A DNA stretch of 64,000 bases from contig NZ_SZQA01000033.1 in assembly GCF_005233835.1 (NCBI RefSeq), forward strand, positions 46,448 through 110,447, written 5' to 3'. The position numbers and the translations under genes were made by a program. This stretch comes from Herbidospora galbida (GTDB lineage: Bacteria; Actinomycetota; Actinomycetes; Streptosporangiales; Streptosporangiaceae). This document shows positions 1 to 6,090 of this stretch, in pieces. Numbering within the stretch: the first letter of the stretch is position 1; every line of letters starts with the position of its first letter. A model generated the notes under the pieces. It saw only the letters and a program-made list of their open reading frames with translations, was not told where the DNA came from and made no database searches.

Positions 1-39
1 GTTGATCGCGGCAGAGATATTGCTGAACTGGATACTCAC
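1..39 (-). CDS. Partial CDS, start of an unidentified protein
   Basis: A GTG start overlaps the TGA stop of the upstream gene (GTGA arrangement, as at many junctions in this genome). The 13 codons before the window edge read MSIQFSNISAAIN. Too little is present for any assignment. Confidence 0.5.
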   Translation of the reverse strand, partial: MSIQFSNISAAIN

Positions 40-491
40 GAGTCCTCGATCTCGTCTGGCAAATGGGCAAGCGCACGGTCGTGATCGGCTTCGATCGCCG
101 CGACGAGCTCGGCCCACTGAGGTGCTGGGGGGAGGGGTGTGTAGGCGCGGGGGTTGATCCACAGCAGGTGGGATTGGCCGATGCTGAACAGCGGATGGGC
201 CAAGCTGGGATCCCCGATGACGACGAGGTCGAGGGCTCCGGTAGCGCGCAAGGTGCGGATCTGCTGAAGCCGGTCAATGTCCGGCGTGGGGTTGTAGGTG
301 ACGTTCGCGTGGCGGTGGAAGCCTTCACGAGTCAGCCAACTAGTCGTGAAACTCTTGTCGTGGTCGGCAAGGATGGTGACCCGGTAGTTGTTGACGAGGG
401 CGTTGTAGAGGGCCTTGCCGTCGTCGTCGGGCAAGCCAGTGAGGGTGTCCCGGAGGATGCCGTCGAGGACGAGCGCGATGTGTCGGCTCAT
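36..491 (-). CDS. HAD-like fold protein, probably degenerate
   Basis: This 151-residue protein begins MSRHIALVLDGILRDT. The hydrophobic strand ending in D-G resembles HAD phosphatase motif I, but the usual DxD pair is absent. A second strand (YRVTILADHDK) and a third (DLVVIGDPSLAHPLF) sit where HAD motifs II and III to IV would fall. The start at 491 was chosen because it overlaps the stop of the upstream nucleotidyltransferase-like gene by four bases; the reading frame is open further upstream, but that extension is Arg-rich frame-shadow sequence. Function is unknown. The assignment to the HAD fold is inference from motif pattern only, and loss of the second Asp argues against classical phosphatase activity. 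Confidence 0.6.
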   Translation of the reverse strand: MSRHIALVLDGILRDTLTGLPDDDGKALYNALVNNYRVTILADHDKSFTTSWLTREGFHRHANVTYNPTPDIDRLQQIRTLRATGALDLVVIGDPSLAHPLFSIGQSHLLWINPRAYTPLPPAPQWAELVAAIEADHDRALAHLPDEIEDS

Positions 492-1471
492 GTGGTTGCT
501 CCGTGTGTGAGTTGGGCCGAAATCCGTGAAGCGGCGGCGTCCGGGAGGATGTGGCCGTAGACGTTGCGCTGGTACATGGCGTTCGCGTCGGCGCCGATTT
601 TGGTGATCTTCTGGAGTGCGCCGACGACGCCGTTGGCCTTGTGGCTCTGCCACCTGTAGTTGTGCCAGTCGCCGTAGCCCTGGCCGCCCTCGGCGAAGGC
701 GTTGCGGCGGCCGAGATGGATACCCTCGTACAGGCTCTCGGCCTGGGCGACGGCGAGCTTGGCGATCGACAAGGCGTTGGTCCAGGCGCCGGAGCCGGGG
801 ACGGCTCGGCTGGCCTGAGTCGCGGCAGTGTTGTAGCGGTCGACGACGTCCTGGGCGAAGCGCTGCTCGCGGACGATCTGGGATCGCCAGTCGGCCGGGT
901 AGAGCTTGGCCGGGTCGTGCGGCAACTTCGGCGGCCGAACGGTCCAGGTGTCAGAGATCAGGTCGTACGCGGCGTACGGGTGGATTGTTCGGATGTCAGT
1001 GGAGTTCTGGTTGAGGTAGTAAGTGACCTCGTAGGATTGGCCGTGGAAACGCGTCAGCGCGGTTTGCGGCCACAGGTGGTCGCGCAGCTCGGTGTTGATC
1101 ACCGTGGCGATGTCGGCGTTGTCCATGTCGCTGAAGACCGGATTGAGCTTGCGCAGCTGAACCCAATCGGCGCCGAGCAGAACGTCGAGGTCACCGTTTC
1201 CACGGCTGGCCGACCATTGGTAGGTGATACCCGAACCGGCCAACCAGCAGCGAGCCCAGGAATGAGGGGCGTGCCAGCGGGTTGCCATGAAGGCGAAGAG
1301 AGTGCTAACCAGGTGTACCCGGACGTCACCCTTGAGCCTGTCACCGTTGAAGAGGTGAGGGTCAAGAGTTTTCTCAGGGGCCGAGAAATAGCCGGAAGCT
1401 CCCGTTTCGATTCGAATGGGGTCGTGCCCCATCGACTTGCGGAGATAGAAATTCGCGGCGCTTTCTGGCAT
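488..1471 (-). CDS. Nucleotidyltransferase-like protein
   Basis: The 327-residue protein has G-S-G near residue 80 followed by GNGDLDVLLG. This is the Gly-Ser plus Asp-x-Asp pattern of the polymerase-beta nucleotidyltransferase fold, which binds NTP and metal. The rest has no recognised domain; the C-terminal third is helical and rich in Ala, Asn and Tyr. It overlaps the downstream HAD-like gene by four bases, so the two are probably co-translated. The gene is divergent from the plus-strand island at 1545, so 1472-1544 should hold promoters for both directions. The substrate cannot be told from sequence. Confidence 0.65.
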   Translation of the reverse strand: MPESAANFYLRKSMGHDPIRIETGASGYFSAPEKTLDPHLFNGDRLKGDVRVHLVSTLFAFMATRWHAPHSWARCWLAGSGITYQWSASRGNGDLDVLLGADWVQLRKLNPVFSDMDNADIATVINTELRDHLWPQTALTRFHGQSYEVTYYLNQNSTDIRTIHPYAAYDLISDTWTVRPPKLPHDPAKLYPADWRSQIVREQRFAQDVVDRYNTAATQASRAVPGSGAWTNALSIAKLAVAQAESLYEGIHLGRRNAFAEGGQGYGDWHNYRWQSHKANGVVGALQKITKIGADANAMYQRNVYGHILPDAAASRISAQLTHGATT

Positions 1472-1544
1472 AACTCCAGAATATCGTCGCTGTGATCAGT
1501 AATCAGAATGCTAGTGAATCAGCACCGGAAAGGGCTGTCAATAG
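1472..1544. promoter_or_regulatory. Divergent intergenic region
   Basis: This 73-base AT-richer gap separates the minus-strand nucleotidyltransferase-like gene from the first plus-strand gene. Transcription must start here for at least the plus-strand island. It contains a nearby repeat, GATCAGTAATCAGAAT, with GTGAATCAG following. No clear -10/-35 pair could be fixed. Confidence 0.4.
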
Positions 1545-1853
1545 ATGCTCACGACCACCGTTATCGTCGCGCTAGTCGTCCTCTGGACCTCGATTGCGTT
1601 TTGGCACGCACACCTGAGCCTCGTGGATTCGAAGAAGCTACAAGCCGCAGACCCGTTAACTCTCTGCGATACCTGCCGAAAGCATCGACGGGACACATAC
1701 CCCCTTACCAAGATGTCGCCGACATTCGTCGCCCTATGGTTTTATCTCACGAGCATCTTCGTATGGTGGGTCGATGCGGTCCCTAGGGCCATCGAATACA
1801 TGCGAGGAATACCGCAACACTCATGTGGTCGTAGCAGGAGGAGGAGCTCATGA
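1545..1853 (+). CDS. Small membrane protein with CxxC-type motif
   Basis: The 102-residue protein has an N-terminal transmembrane segment (about residues 4-22), a polar stretch with CDTCRKHR (a possible metal-binding CxxC near residue 42), and a second hydrophobic segment (about residues 58-76, FVALWFYLTSIFVWW). It ends in an Arg-rich tail. The start follows a purine-rich GAAAGGG. Its stop overlaps the next ATG (ATGA). First gene of the plus-strand island; function unknown. Confidence 0.55.
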   Translation: MLTTTVIVALVVLWTSIAFWHAHLSLVDSKKLQAADPLTLCDTCRKHRRDTYPLTKMSPTFVALWFYLTSIFVWWVDAVPRAIEYMRGIPQHSCGRSRRRSS

Positions 1854-2128
1854 AGATCAAACAGCGTAAGACCAAGCACCCTGCCGCCTATGACCTCGTC
1901 ACTGAGGATGGGGATGTCTGGTACTGCTTTCAATTCGCCTACGAAGGTCTGATCAATCGTGGTGACCGGAAGGACGTTCCCACCTGGTACTGGGATCACC
2001 GCCGTGAGATCGATCTGTATGACTTCTGGCATCTCATGCGTCCTGATGGCAAGTGGGAGAAGTCTTTCACGCACCTCTCCAAGGCGAAGCAGTACCTGGC
2101 CGAAAAACTAGGAGGACAAGCGAAGTGA
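1850..2128 (+). CDS. Hypothetical protein
   Basis: The 92-residue protein is rich in aromatic residues (WYCFQFAYEG, TWYWDHRREIDLYDFWHL) and ends in a basic helix. A strong Shine-Dalgarno sequence (AGGAGGAGCTC) precedes the ATG. It overlaps both neighbours by four bases, so the island is translated as a coupled unit. No family recognised. Confidence 0.65.
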   Translation: MKIKQRKTKHPAAYDLVTEDGDVWYCFQFAYEGLINRGDRKDVPTWYWDHRREIDLYDFWHLMRPDGKWEKSFTHLSKAKQYLAEKLGGQAK

Positions 2129-2856
2129 CCACCGAAAAGCGAGCAGAAGAGATTGGTAAGGTCCTCGCCGCCCACATCGAAAAGCTGTCGGCGGACCCGA
2201 TGCAGCTGCTTTCGAAGCAGGATGCCCTCAGGAGGGTAGCCCGGAGGTACAAGGCGAGGATGCACGAAGTGGAGACCCCTCTCTACGACGCCGTCTACTA
2301 CGGGCACCTGGTCATGCTTCAAAGTGCGGTGCAGGGGCGCCATCTCTCACGCCTCCGCCGCCACCCAAAGCCGGAAATCCATCGATTCCAGTGGGACGGC
2401 TTGGTGGACGACGAAAACGACGCTCCAAAAAACGCTGACTTCATCCTGGATAGCACCGGGTACATTCATCGGGGAAAGGAGACCCGACTAACTTATGATC
2501 TTCCAGACGGGCATGTTCATGCCGACGAAGACTCCGTGTGGGTCACCACTCCCGCAAGGTTCCAAGAGATCCTTCAGGCTCTCCGTGAGATGGGCTGGGA
2601 TCGATCGGTCCGTCAGGGTGCTGAGCGGCTTACTCGCAATGCCTTGATCGAAGCCCTCAGCGACGACATCGATCAGATTGCCGGACTGCTGTGGCTGGCG
2701 GGCATCAAGAATCCGGGGTCGGTGTGGGTATGGGCCAACGAAAAGGGAGTTCAGGTGGATCTCAGCACGAAGGGTGAAGAGCAGATTCGCGCTCTCGCCG
2801 AGATCCTGCGTAAGGCCGGAATTCCGACCGACACCAACTGGCGTAAGTTCGTCTAG
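2125..2856 (+). CDS. Hypothetical protein
   Basis: The 243-residue protein starts at GTG, overlapping the previous stop (GTGA) with AGGAGG eleven bases upstream. An upstream ATG at 2053 in the same frame was rejected because it lies deep inside the previous gene and has no ribosome site. The N-terminus is helical (TTEKRAEEIGKVLAAHIEKL) and the middle and C-terminus are mixed alpha/beta. No motif gives a function. Confidence 0.65.
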   Translation: MTTEKRAEEIGKVLAAHIEKLSADPMQLLSKQDALRRVARRYKARMHEVETPLYDAVYYGHLVMLQSAVQGRHLSRLRRHPKPEIHRFQWDGLVDDENDAPKNADFILDSTGYIHRGKETRLTYDLPDGHVHADEDSVWVTTPARFQEILQALREMGWDRSVRQGAERLTRNALIEALSDDIDQIAGLLWLAGIKNPGSVWVWANEKGVQVDLSTKGEEQIRALAEILRKAGIPTDTNWRKFV

Positions 2857-2867
2857 GAGGCCCGACA

Positions 2868-2932
2868 TGGATGGGTTGGAACTTCCGCCGCTTGAAGGAA
2901 AGGAGAATCGAAATGGATTTCACGGATCTTGA
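2868..2932 (+). CDS. Possible 21-residue leader peptide
   Basis: An ATG seven bases after a strong AGGAGG opens a 21-codon frame reading MDGLELPPLEGKENRNGFHGS. It overlaps the start of the next gene (2913) and could couple its translation. It may equally be an unused start. Composition alone does not prove it is made. Confidence 0.25.
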
Positions 2933-3200
2933 AACATCTCTCCAGATGGAGAAGGTCAAGTACACCAAGGAAGAACTCAGGGACGGCACTCAGCTCACGG
3001 TGCCCGCGCGAGACGACGTGGACATCATCATCACGGCGTACGACCGGCACGCAGAGGAAGGGCTGAAGTACCACATCGCCTGCTTCTGGGACGGCGGGGT
3101 GGAAGCGGTACCAGTAGCGATCATGAGCAATGTGAAGATGCTGGCCCGCTACGTGAGCAGCCTGATCGACGACGACACCCTCGACCACTGGATGGACTAG
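2913..3200 (+). CDS. Hypothetical protein
   Basis: The 95-residue acidic protein begins MDFTDLETSLQMEKVKY. The start at 2913 has an AAAGGAGA ribosome site at good spacing; the in-frame ATG at 2871 would add 14 basic residues encoded over the leader-peptide frame. The protein has a beta-rich centre (VDIIITAYDRH, YHIACFWDGG) and a C-terminal helix. Fourth gene of the plus-strand island. No family recognised. Confidence 0.6.
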   Translation: MDFTDLETSLQMEKVKYTKEELRDGTQLTVPARDDVDIIITAYDRHAEEGLKYHIACFWDGGVEAVPVAIMSNVKMLARYVSSLIDDDTLDHWMD

Positions 3201-3202
3201 CC

Positions 3203-3505
3203 ATGGAAACTGACTACAAACCCGGCGACGAGCCGATTCCCATCGGCTCTGTCGTCGAGTACTTCGGCAGTCCAAGCCCTGGTCGATATCGGGTCGACGA
3301 CCACGCCGACCCGGCCAAGCATCCCTTCCCTCAAGTCTTCAGGGAAACGGACATGGACAAGGCCTATCCGGACAGGACTGCCTACCATCTGTGGCCAGTT
3401 GGAGTACCACACAAGATAGGTAATCGACACCGCTCGGTTAGCTGGGTGCGGCGCACGTCCTTCACCGTGATCTCACGGCCGACAAAAAGCAGCAGCACTT
3501 CTTGA
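3203..3505 (+). CDS. Conserved actinophage-type hypothetical protein
   Basis: The 100-residue protein has a compact beta-rich body (GSVVEYFGSPSPGRYRVDDH, YPDRTAYHLWPVGVP) of the style seen in small actinophage proteins. The C-terminal 20 residues are Ser/Thr/Arg-rich. It starts two bases after the previous stop and is the last gene before the two-way terminator at 3511. Function unknown. Confidence 0.55.
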   Translation: METDYKPGDEPIPIGSVVEYFGSPSPGRYRVDDHADPAKHPFPQVFRETDMDKAYPDRTAYHLWPVGVPHKIGNRHRSVSWVRRTSFTVISRPTKSSSTS

Positions 3506-3510
3506 GATGT

Positions 3511-3553
3511 AAAAGCCCCCTCTCCAGCCAATTGGCTGGAGAGGGGGCTTTTT
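3511..3553. terminator. Bidirectional intrinsic terminator
   Basis: A perfect inverted repeat with arms AAAAGCCCCCTCTCCAGCC and its complement around AATT. There are A tracts on the left and T tracts on the right, so it works as an intrinsic terminator on both strands. It separates the plus-strand island from the minus-strand tRNA cluster, which converge here. Confidence 0.92.
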
Positions 3554-3646
3554 GTGTTTCTGGCGTACGGCGCCAACGCAGTGATCGCCATCGTGCTGTA
3601 CCTTTTGTCCGGCTCAAGGGACAGAAAGGTGAGTCGAACTATACAG

Positions 3647-3720
3647 TACCGACGCAGGGACTTGAACCCTGAACCTCCCGATTTTGAGTCGGGCACCTCT
3701 GCCAGTTGGGCTACGTCGGC
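3647..3720 (-). tRNA. tRNA-Leu(CAA), short variable region
   Basis: A cloverleaf folds on the minus strand: acceptor GCCGACG/CGTCGGT, anticodon stem CCCGA/TCGGG with loop CTCAAAA (anticodon CAA), T-arm CAGGG-TTCAAGT-CCCTG. The anticodon reads UUG (Leu), yet the variable region is only five bases, not the long arm of bacterial tRNA-Leu. Last tRNA of the cluster. Confidence 0.85.
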
Positions 3721-3724
3721 CGGG

Positions 3725-3796
3725 CTCCCCATGGAGGGTTCGAACCTCCATTACCAGAGCCAAAATCTGGCGTCCTGCCGATTGGACGAACGGGGA
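3725..3796 (-). tRNA. tRNA-Gln(TTG)
   Basis: Acceptor TCCCCGT/ATGGGGA, anticodon stem CCAGA/TCTGG with loop TTTTGGC (anticodon TTG), T-arm GGAGG-TTCGAAC-CCTCC, discriminator G. All stems are well paired. Confidence 0.92.
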
Positions 3797-3800
3797 ATGG

Positions 3801-3873
3801 CTGACCATCCTGGACTCGAACCAGGGATGGGCGGATTAACAGTCCGCTGCTCTGCCAGCTGAGCTAATGGTCA
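3801..3873 (-). tRNA. tRNA-Asn(GTT)
   Basis: Acceptor TGACCAT/ATGGTCA, anticodon stem GCGGA/TCCGC with loop CTGTTAA (anticodon GTT), T-arm CCTGG-TTCGAGT-CCAGG, discriminator G. Confidence 0.93.
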
Positions 3874-3878
3874 TTGCG

Positions 3879-3952
3879 TGCCGGTGCGAGGACTCGAACC
3901 CCGACTGGCCCGATCCTAAGTCAGGTGCCTCTTCCAATTGGGCTACACCGGC
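3879..3952 (-). tRNA. tRNA-Leu(TAG), short variable region
   Basis: Acceptor GCCGGTG/CACCGGC, anticodon stem CCTGA/TCGGG with loop CTTAGGA (anticodon TAG), T-arm CGGGG-TTCGAGT-CCTCG, discriminator A. Like the CAA tRNA it reads a Leu codon but has a class I, five-base variable region. Confidence 0.85.
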
Positions 3953-3953
3953 G

Positions 3954-4028
3954 TGCCGACACAGGGACTCGAACCCCGGACCCGCGCGATTAAAAGTCGG
4001 CTGCTCTAACCAGCTGAGCTATGTCGGC
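3954..4028 (-). tRNA. tRNA-Lys(TTT), imperfect anticodon stem
   Basis: Acceptor GCCGACA/TGTCGGC, loop CTTTTAA (anticodon TTT), T-arm CGGGG-TTCGAGT-CCCTG, discriminator A. The anticodon stem GCCGA/TCGCG pairs for only three base pairs unless one C is bulged out. Confidence 0.85.
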
Positions 4029-4146
4029 AAATTTTGTGGCGCAGAAACCTATTGAGAATGCTTCCCCTCAGGGGGCCTCGACACGATTTCTACCTACTGC
4101 GCATCAGTTAAAGGTGTCATAAGCCTACTCAAGTAAGTCGAACACG
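4029..4146. other. Gap inside the tRNA cluster
   Basis: A 118-base AT-richer spacer between tRNA-Lys and the next tRNA, far longer than the 0-8 base spacers elsewhere in the cluster. It contains the small inverted repeat CCCCT/AGGGG near 4066. No tRNA fold or ORF was found; it could be the remnant of a lost tRNA or a processing spacer. Confidence 0.4.
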
Positions 4147-4218
4147 TACCGACGCGGGGATTCGAACCCCGATTTTCCTGACCCCATGCCAGGCGCCTCT
4201 ACCATTGGGCACATCGGA
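4147..4218 (-). tRNA. Degenerate tRNA, probably Pro(TGG)
   Basis: Acceptor TCCGATG/CGTCGGT has a T-T first pair. The spacer before the D stem lacks a base. The anticodon stem CCTGG/TCAGG encloses loop CATGGGG, giving TGG (Pro) but with A instead of the near-universal U at position 33. The T-arm CGGGG-TTCGAAT-CCCCG is perfect. Isotype is uncertain and function doubtful. Confidence 0.6.
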
Positions 4219-4219
4219 G

Positions 4220-4295
4220 TACCGCCAGCGGGAATCGAACCCGCGCCTTCGAGATTGAAAGTCTCGCGACCCTAACCAACAGAGTCCATGGCGGC
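4220..4295 (-). tRNA. tRNA-Glu(TTC)
   Basis: Acceptor GCCGCCA/TGGCGGT, anticodon stem CGAGA/TCTCG with loop CTTTCAA (anticodon TTC), T-arm GCGGG-TTCGATT-CCCGC, discriminator A. Confidence 0.93.
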
Positions 4296-4299
4296 TTGG

Positions 4300-4372
4300 A
4301 GCCGTAGGGGGGATTCGAACCCCCAACATGCTGCTTGGAAGGCAGCCACTCTACCAATTGAGTTACTACAGC
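4300..4372 (-). tRNA. tRNA-Gly(TCC)
   Basis: Acceptor GCTGTAG/CTACGGC, anticodon stem GCTGC/GCAGC with loop CTTCCAA (anticodon TCC), T-arm GGGGG-TTCGAAT-CCCCC, discriminator T. The 3' CCA is encoded just after it (4297-4299). Confidence 0.93.
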
Positions 4373-4376
4373 TTGG

Positions 4377-4450
4377 AGCCGGGACGGGGATTTGAACCCC
4401 GAACCTGCCGCTTACAAGGCGGCTGCTCTATCCAGTTGAGCTATCCCGGC
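4377..4450 (-). tRNA. tRNA-Thr(TGT)
   Basis: Acceptor GCCGGGA/TCCCGGC, anticodon stem GCCGC/GCGGC with loop CTTGTAA (anticodon TGT), T-arm CGGGG-TTCAAAT-CCCCG, discriminator T followed by an encoded CCA. Confidence 0.94.
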
Positions 4451-4451
4451 G

Positions 4452-4524
4452 TGCCAACGCGAGGAATCGAACCTCGGACCTGTCCCTTTTCAGGGGACCG
4501 CTCTTCCATCTGAGCTACGATGAC
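4452..4524 (-). tRNA. tRNA-Phe(GAA)
   Basis: Acceptor GTCATCG/CGTTGGC with one T-T mismatch, anticodon stem GTCCC/GGGAC with loop CTGAAAA (anticodon GAA), T-arm CGAGG-TTCGATT-CCTCG, discriminator A. Confidence 0.9.
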
Positions 4525-4525
4525 G

Positions 4526-4598
4526 CACTAGCGACGGGACTTGAACCCTCATCAATCTCATCGACAATGAGCCTCCCAGCCAATTGGGCGACGCTAGC
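4526..4598 (-). tRNA. tRNA-Asp(GTC)
   Basis: Acceptor GCTAGCG/CGCTAGT, four-pair anticodon stem CTCA/TGAG with loop TTGTCGA (anticodon GTC), discriminator G. The T stem GAGGG/CCCGT has one mismatch, so the fold is weaker than its neighbours. Confidence 0.85.
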
Positions 4599-4602
4599 TT
4601 GG

Positions 4603-4677
4603 TTGCGGGTGCCGGATTTGAACCGGCGATCCCGGACTTATGAGGCCCGTGAGGACTCCGAACTCCTCTAACCCGCA
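4603..4677 (-). tRNA. tRNA-Met(CAT)
   Basis: Acceptor TGCGGGT/ACCCGCA with a T-A first pair (elongator-like), anticodon stem CGGGC/GTCCG with loop CTCATAA (anticodon CAT), T-arm GCCGG-TTCAAAT-CCGGC, discriminator A followed by encoded CCA. A lysidine-modified Ile tRNA cannot be excluded. Confidence 0.9.
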
Positions 4678-4678
4678 G

Positions 4679-4750
4679 TGTGAACGAGCGGAATCGAACC
4701 GCCTCAAAGGGAGTCACATTCCCTTGTGCTAACCATTACACCACATTCAC
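4679..4750 (-). tRNA. tRNA-His(GTG)
   Basis: Acceptor GTGAATG/CGTTCAC, anticodon stem AGGGA/TCCCT with loop ATGTGAC (anticodon GTG), T-arm GGCGG-TTCGATT-CCGCT. A G is encoded at position -1 as expected for His, but position 73 is A instead of the bacterial C. Confidence 0.88.
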
Positions 4751-4754
4751 CATG

Positions 4755-4828
4755 GATAGTCGGCGGGATTCGAACCCGCGTTTCCGCTTTTGCAGAGCGG
4801 CGTTCTTGGCCTCTGAACTAGCGACTAC
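4755..4828 (-). tRNA. tRNA-Cys(GCA)
   Basis: Acceptor GTAGTCG/CGACTAT, anticodon stem CCGCT/AGCGG with loop CTGCAAA (anticodon GCA), T-arm GCGGG-TTCGAAT-CCCGC. First tRNA of the cluster in transcription order. The junction before the D stem has an extra base. Confidence 0.86.
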
Positions 4829-4887
4829 GTAAAACTTAGCAGGCGTCGATCATCCGACGCATCTGATTTACGGCGAGGTATCGATAC
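4829..4887. promoter_or_regulatory. Spacer with hairpin and 14-bp palindrome
   Basis: It lies between the stop of the Tad2-like gene and the first tRNA. It holds the hairpin GCGTCG-ATCATC-CGACGC (4843-4860), followed on the minus strand by a short T run, and the palindrome AGGTATCGATACCT (4876-4889), which overlaps the stop codon. The hairpin may end the protein-coding transcript or mark a processing site for the tRNA transcript. Confidence 0.45.
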
Positions 4888-5220
4888 CTAGTCGACGACG
4901 TACCAGTCCTCTTCCAGGAGGTCGGTCTGGGAGACGACCCAGGGGACGAACGAACCGTCCGCCGTCCGCATCATGAGGTAGGACCTGAAGACACAGACGG
5001 TGCCCTCGGCGAGGCCTGTGGCCTCGGCCGTGTTCTTGTTGATGGCGATGCCGTCCGGGTAGCCGTTCTGGTGGACGATGAACATGTTCACGCCGTTCCA
5101 GCCCTCGCGGGCCAGCTTCTCGCCGTCCTTGAGGTACTGAAGAGCTTCGCTGAAGGTCAGCTGGATTCGATCGTCGCAGCCGCAGGAGCAGGCTTCTTGG
5201 ATCCACTCGTCGTCTTCCAT
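4888..5220 (-). CDS. Tad2-family protein (DUF2829), anti-Thoeris sponge
   Basis: Residues about 22-110 match the DUF2829 pattern closely: FSEALQYLKDGEKLAREGWNG, then SYLMMRTADGSFVPW and SQTDLLEEDWYVVD at the C-terminus. Members of this family include Tad2 (Thoeris anti-defence 2), which forms oligomers that bind and sequester the cyclic ADP-ribose-type signal made by ThsB and so keep the Thoeris effector silent. The identification rests on motif match; ligand binding is inferred from the family. A 20-residue N-terminal extension carrying CSCGC is not typical of the short family members and could bind metal. AGGGG precedes the ATG at good spacing, and the start overlaps the upstream stop. It sits directly before the tRNA cluster. 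Confidence 0.82.
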   Translation of the reverse strand: MEDDEWIQEACSCGCDDRIQLTFSEALQYLKDGEKLAREGWNGVNMFIVHQNGYPDGIAINKNTAEATGLAEGTVCVFRSYLMMRTADGSFVPWVVSQTDLLEEDWYVVD

Positions 5221-5558
5221 CAGGAGCCCCTCAGGCCGGTCGCGGCGAGGATCTGGGCGTTGCGCTGCTGCTCGGCGGCGGCCTGGGCGGCGCGGATCAT
5301 GATCGCATGGGTTGTCATGGCGATCTCCTGGGCTTGGATCCGGCCGATGCCGATGTGCATGGAGGACAGGACCTCTTCTGGGGTGACGTCGCGCTCGGTG
5401 ATGATGGCGTTGGAGTCGAGCAGGCGCCGGTCGGAAGTGGTGACGGCGTGACCGTCGTGGTCGATGTAGGTGACGTAGGCGGTTCTGGCGACGACGGGAC
5501 CGTGGTCGCCGGTGCCGAGGTCGCTCTGACCGAGGTCAGTTGCGCCGGAGGCGTTCAA
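5220..5558 (-). CDS. Hypothetical protein
   Basis: The 112-residue protein has a TTG start with AGGA twelve bases upstream; its stop overlaps the Tad2-like ATG. The centre has a short beta pattern (TAYVTYIDHDGHAVTT) and the C-terminal half is an Ala/Gln-rich helix (IMIRAAQAAAEQQRNAQIL). No family recognised. Confidence 0.55.
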   Translation of the reverse strand: MNASGATDLGQSDLGTGDHGPVVARTAYVTYIDHDGHAVTTSDRRLLDSNAIITERDVTPEEVLSSMHIGIGRIQAQEIAMTTHAIMIRAAQAAAEQQRNAQILAATGLRGS

Positions 5559-5568
5559 GTTCGTGTTC

Positions 5569-6090
5569 CTAGTTGGTGTAGTCGTATGTGCCAGCTGCGG
5601 CGCGTTGGCGCTGCATGACGATCGAGTGGTAGGGGCAGAAATCGCACAGGAAGGTGTTGGAGACTGGCCGGGTCGATAGCCCGGCTTCCTTGCGCAATTC
5701 CTTGGTGTCGGGGATGAGCTTCTTGCGGTCGGATCGGTAATCGCCGCAGTTCTTTGTCCGGCCGTGGTATTTCCAGCAGGAGTGGGCGTCGGCCGAGAAT
5801 GTGTTGCGGGTGTCGTAGAACTTCGTGCCGAGTCCGTCGCTACCGCCCGCTGCCATTACCTTGTTGGCCTCGTCGAGAATGGCCTTGCGGTAGGTGGGGT
5901 TTTCCCACTCGCTCTTGGCGATGATCCCGAGCGGCAGGGCGGCGATGTGTGTCTGTCCGCTCTCGGTGGTGTGCCGGGAGGAGATCAGGTATTCGAGTGT
6001 GGTGTCGTATTCGGCGGGACCGTCGTAAAAGGGGAGTTCATCGACGGTCCCGCAGGTGCCACAGAAAAGAAGCCGGATTTTCTCGCTCAT
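5569..6090 (-). CDS. Cys-rich probable zinc protein
   Basis: The 173-residue protein has an N-terminal CGTC pair (near residues 10-13), an isolated Cys in SCWKYHGRTKNCGDY, and a C-terminal CDFC pair (near residue 148) followed by PYHS. This suggests one or two zinc sites. It resembles conserved small proteins of actinophages, but no activity is known to me. The ATG overlaps the endolysin stop (ATGA), so it is translated with the endolysin. Confidence 0.65.
   Translation of the reverse strand: MSEKIRLLFCGTCGTVDELPFYDGPAEYDTTLEYLISSRHTTESGQTHIAALPLGIIAKSEWENPTYRKAILDEANKVMAAGGSDGLGTKFYDTRNTFSADAHSCWKYHGRTKNCGDYRSDRKKLIPDTKELRKEAGLSTRPVSNTFLCDFCPYHSIVMQRQRAAAGTYDYTN

Noticed and set aside
341..360. 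Partial match to the early-operon 16-mer (AACTAGTCGTGAAACT)
   Set aside because: Inside a coding region and matches only in part; considered chance.
1508..1786. Alternative plus-strand frame starting at 1508
   Set aside because: It overlaps the membrane-protein frame at 1545, which has two transmembrane segments and ends in an ATGA overlap with the next gene.
2053..2124. Upstream ATG extension of the gene starting at 2125
   Set aside because: It lies inside the previous gene and has no ribosome site, whereas GTG 2125 has AGGAGG and an overlapping stop.
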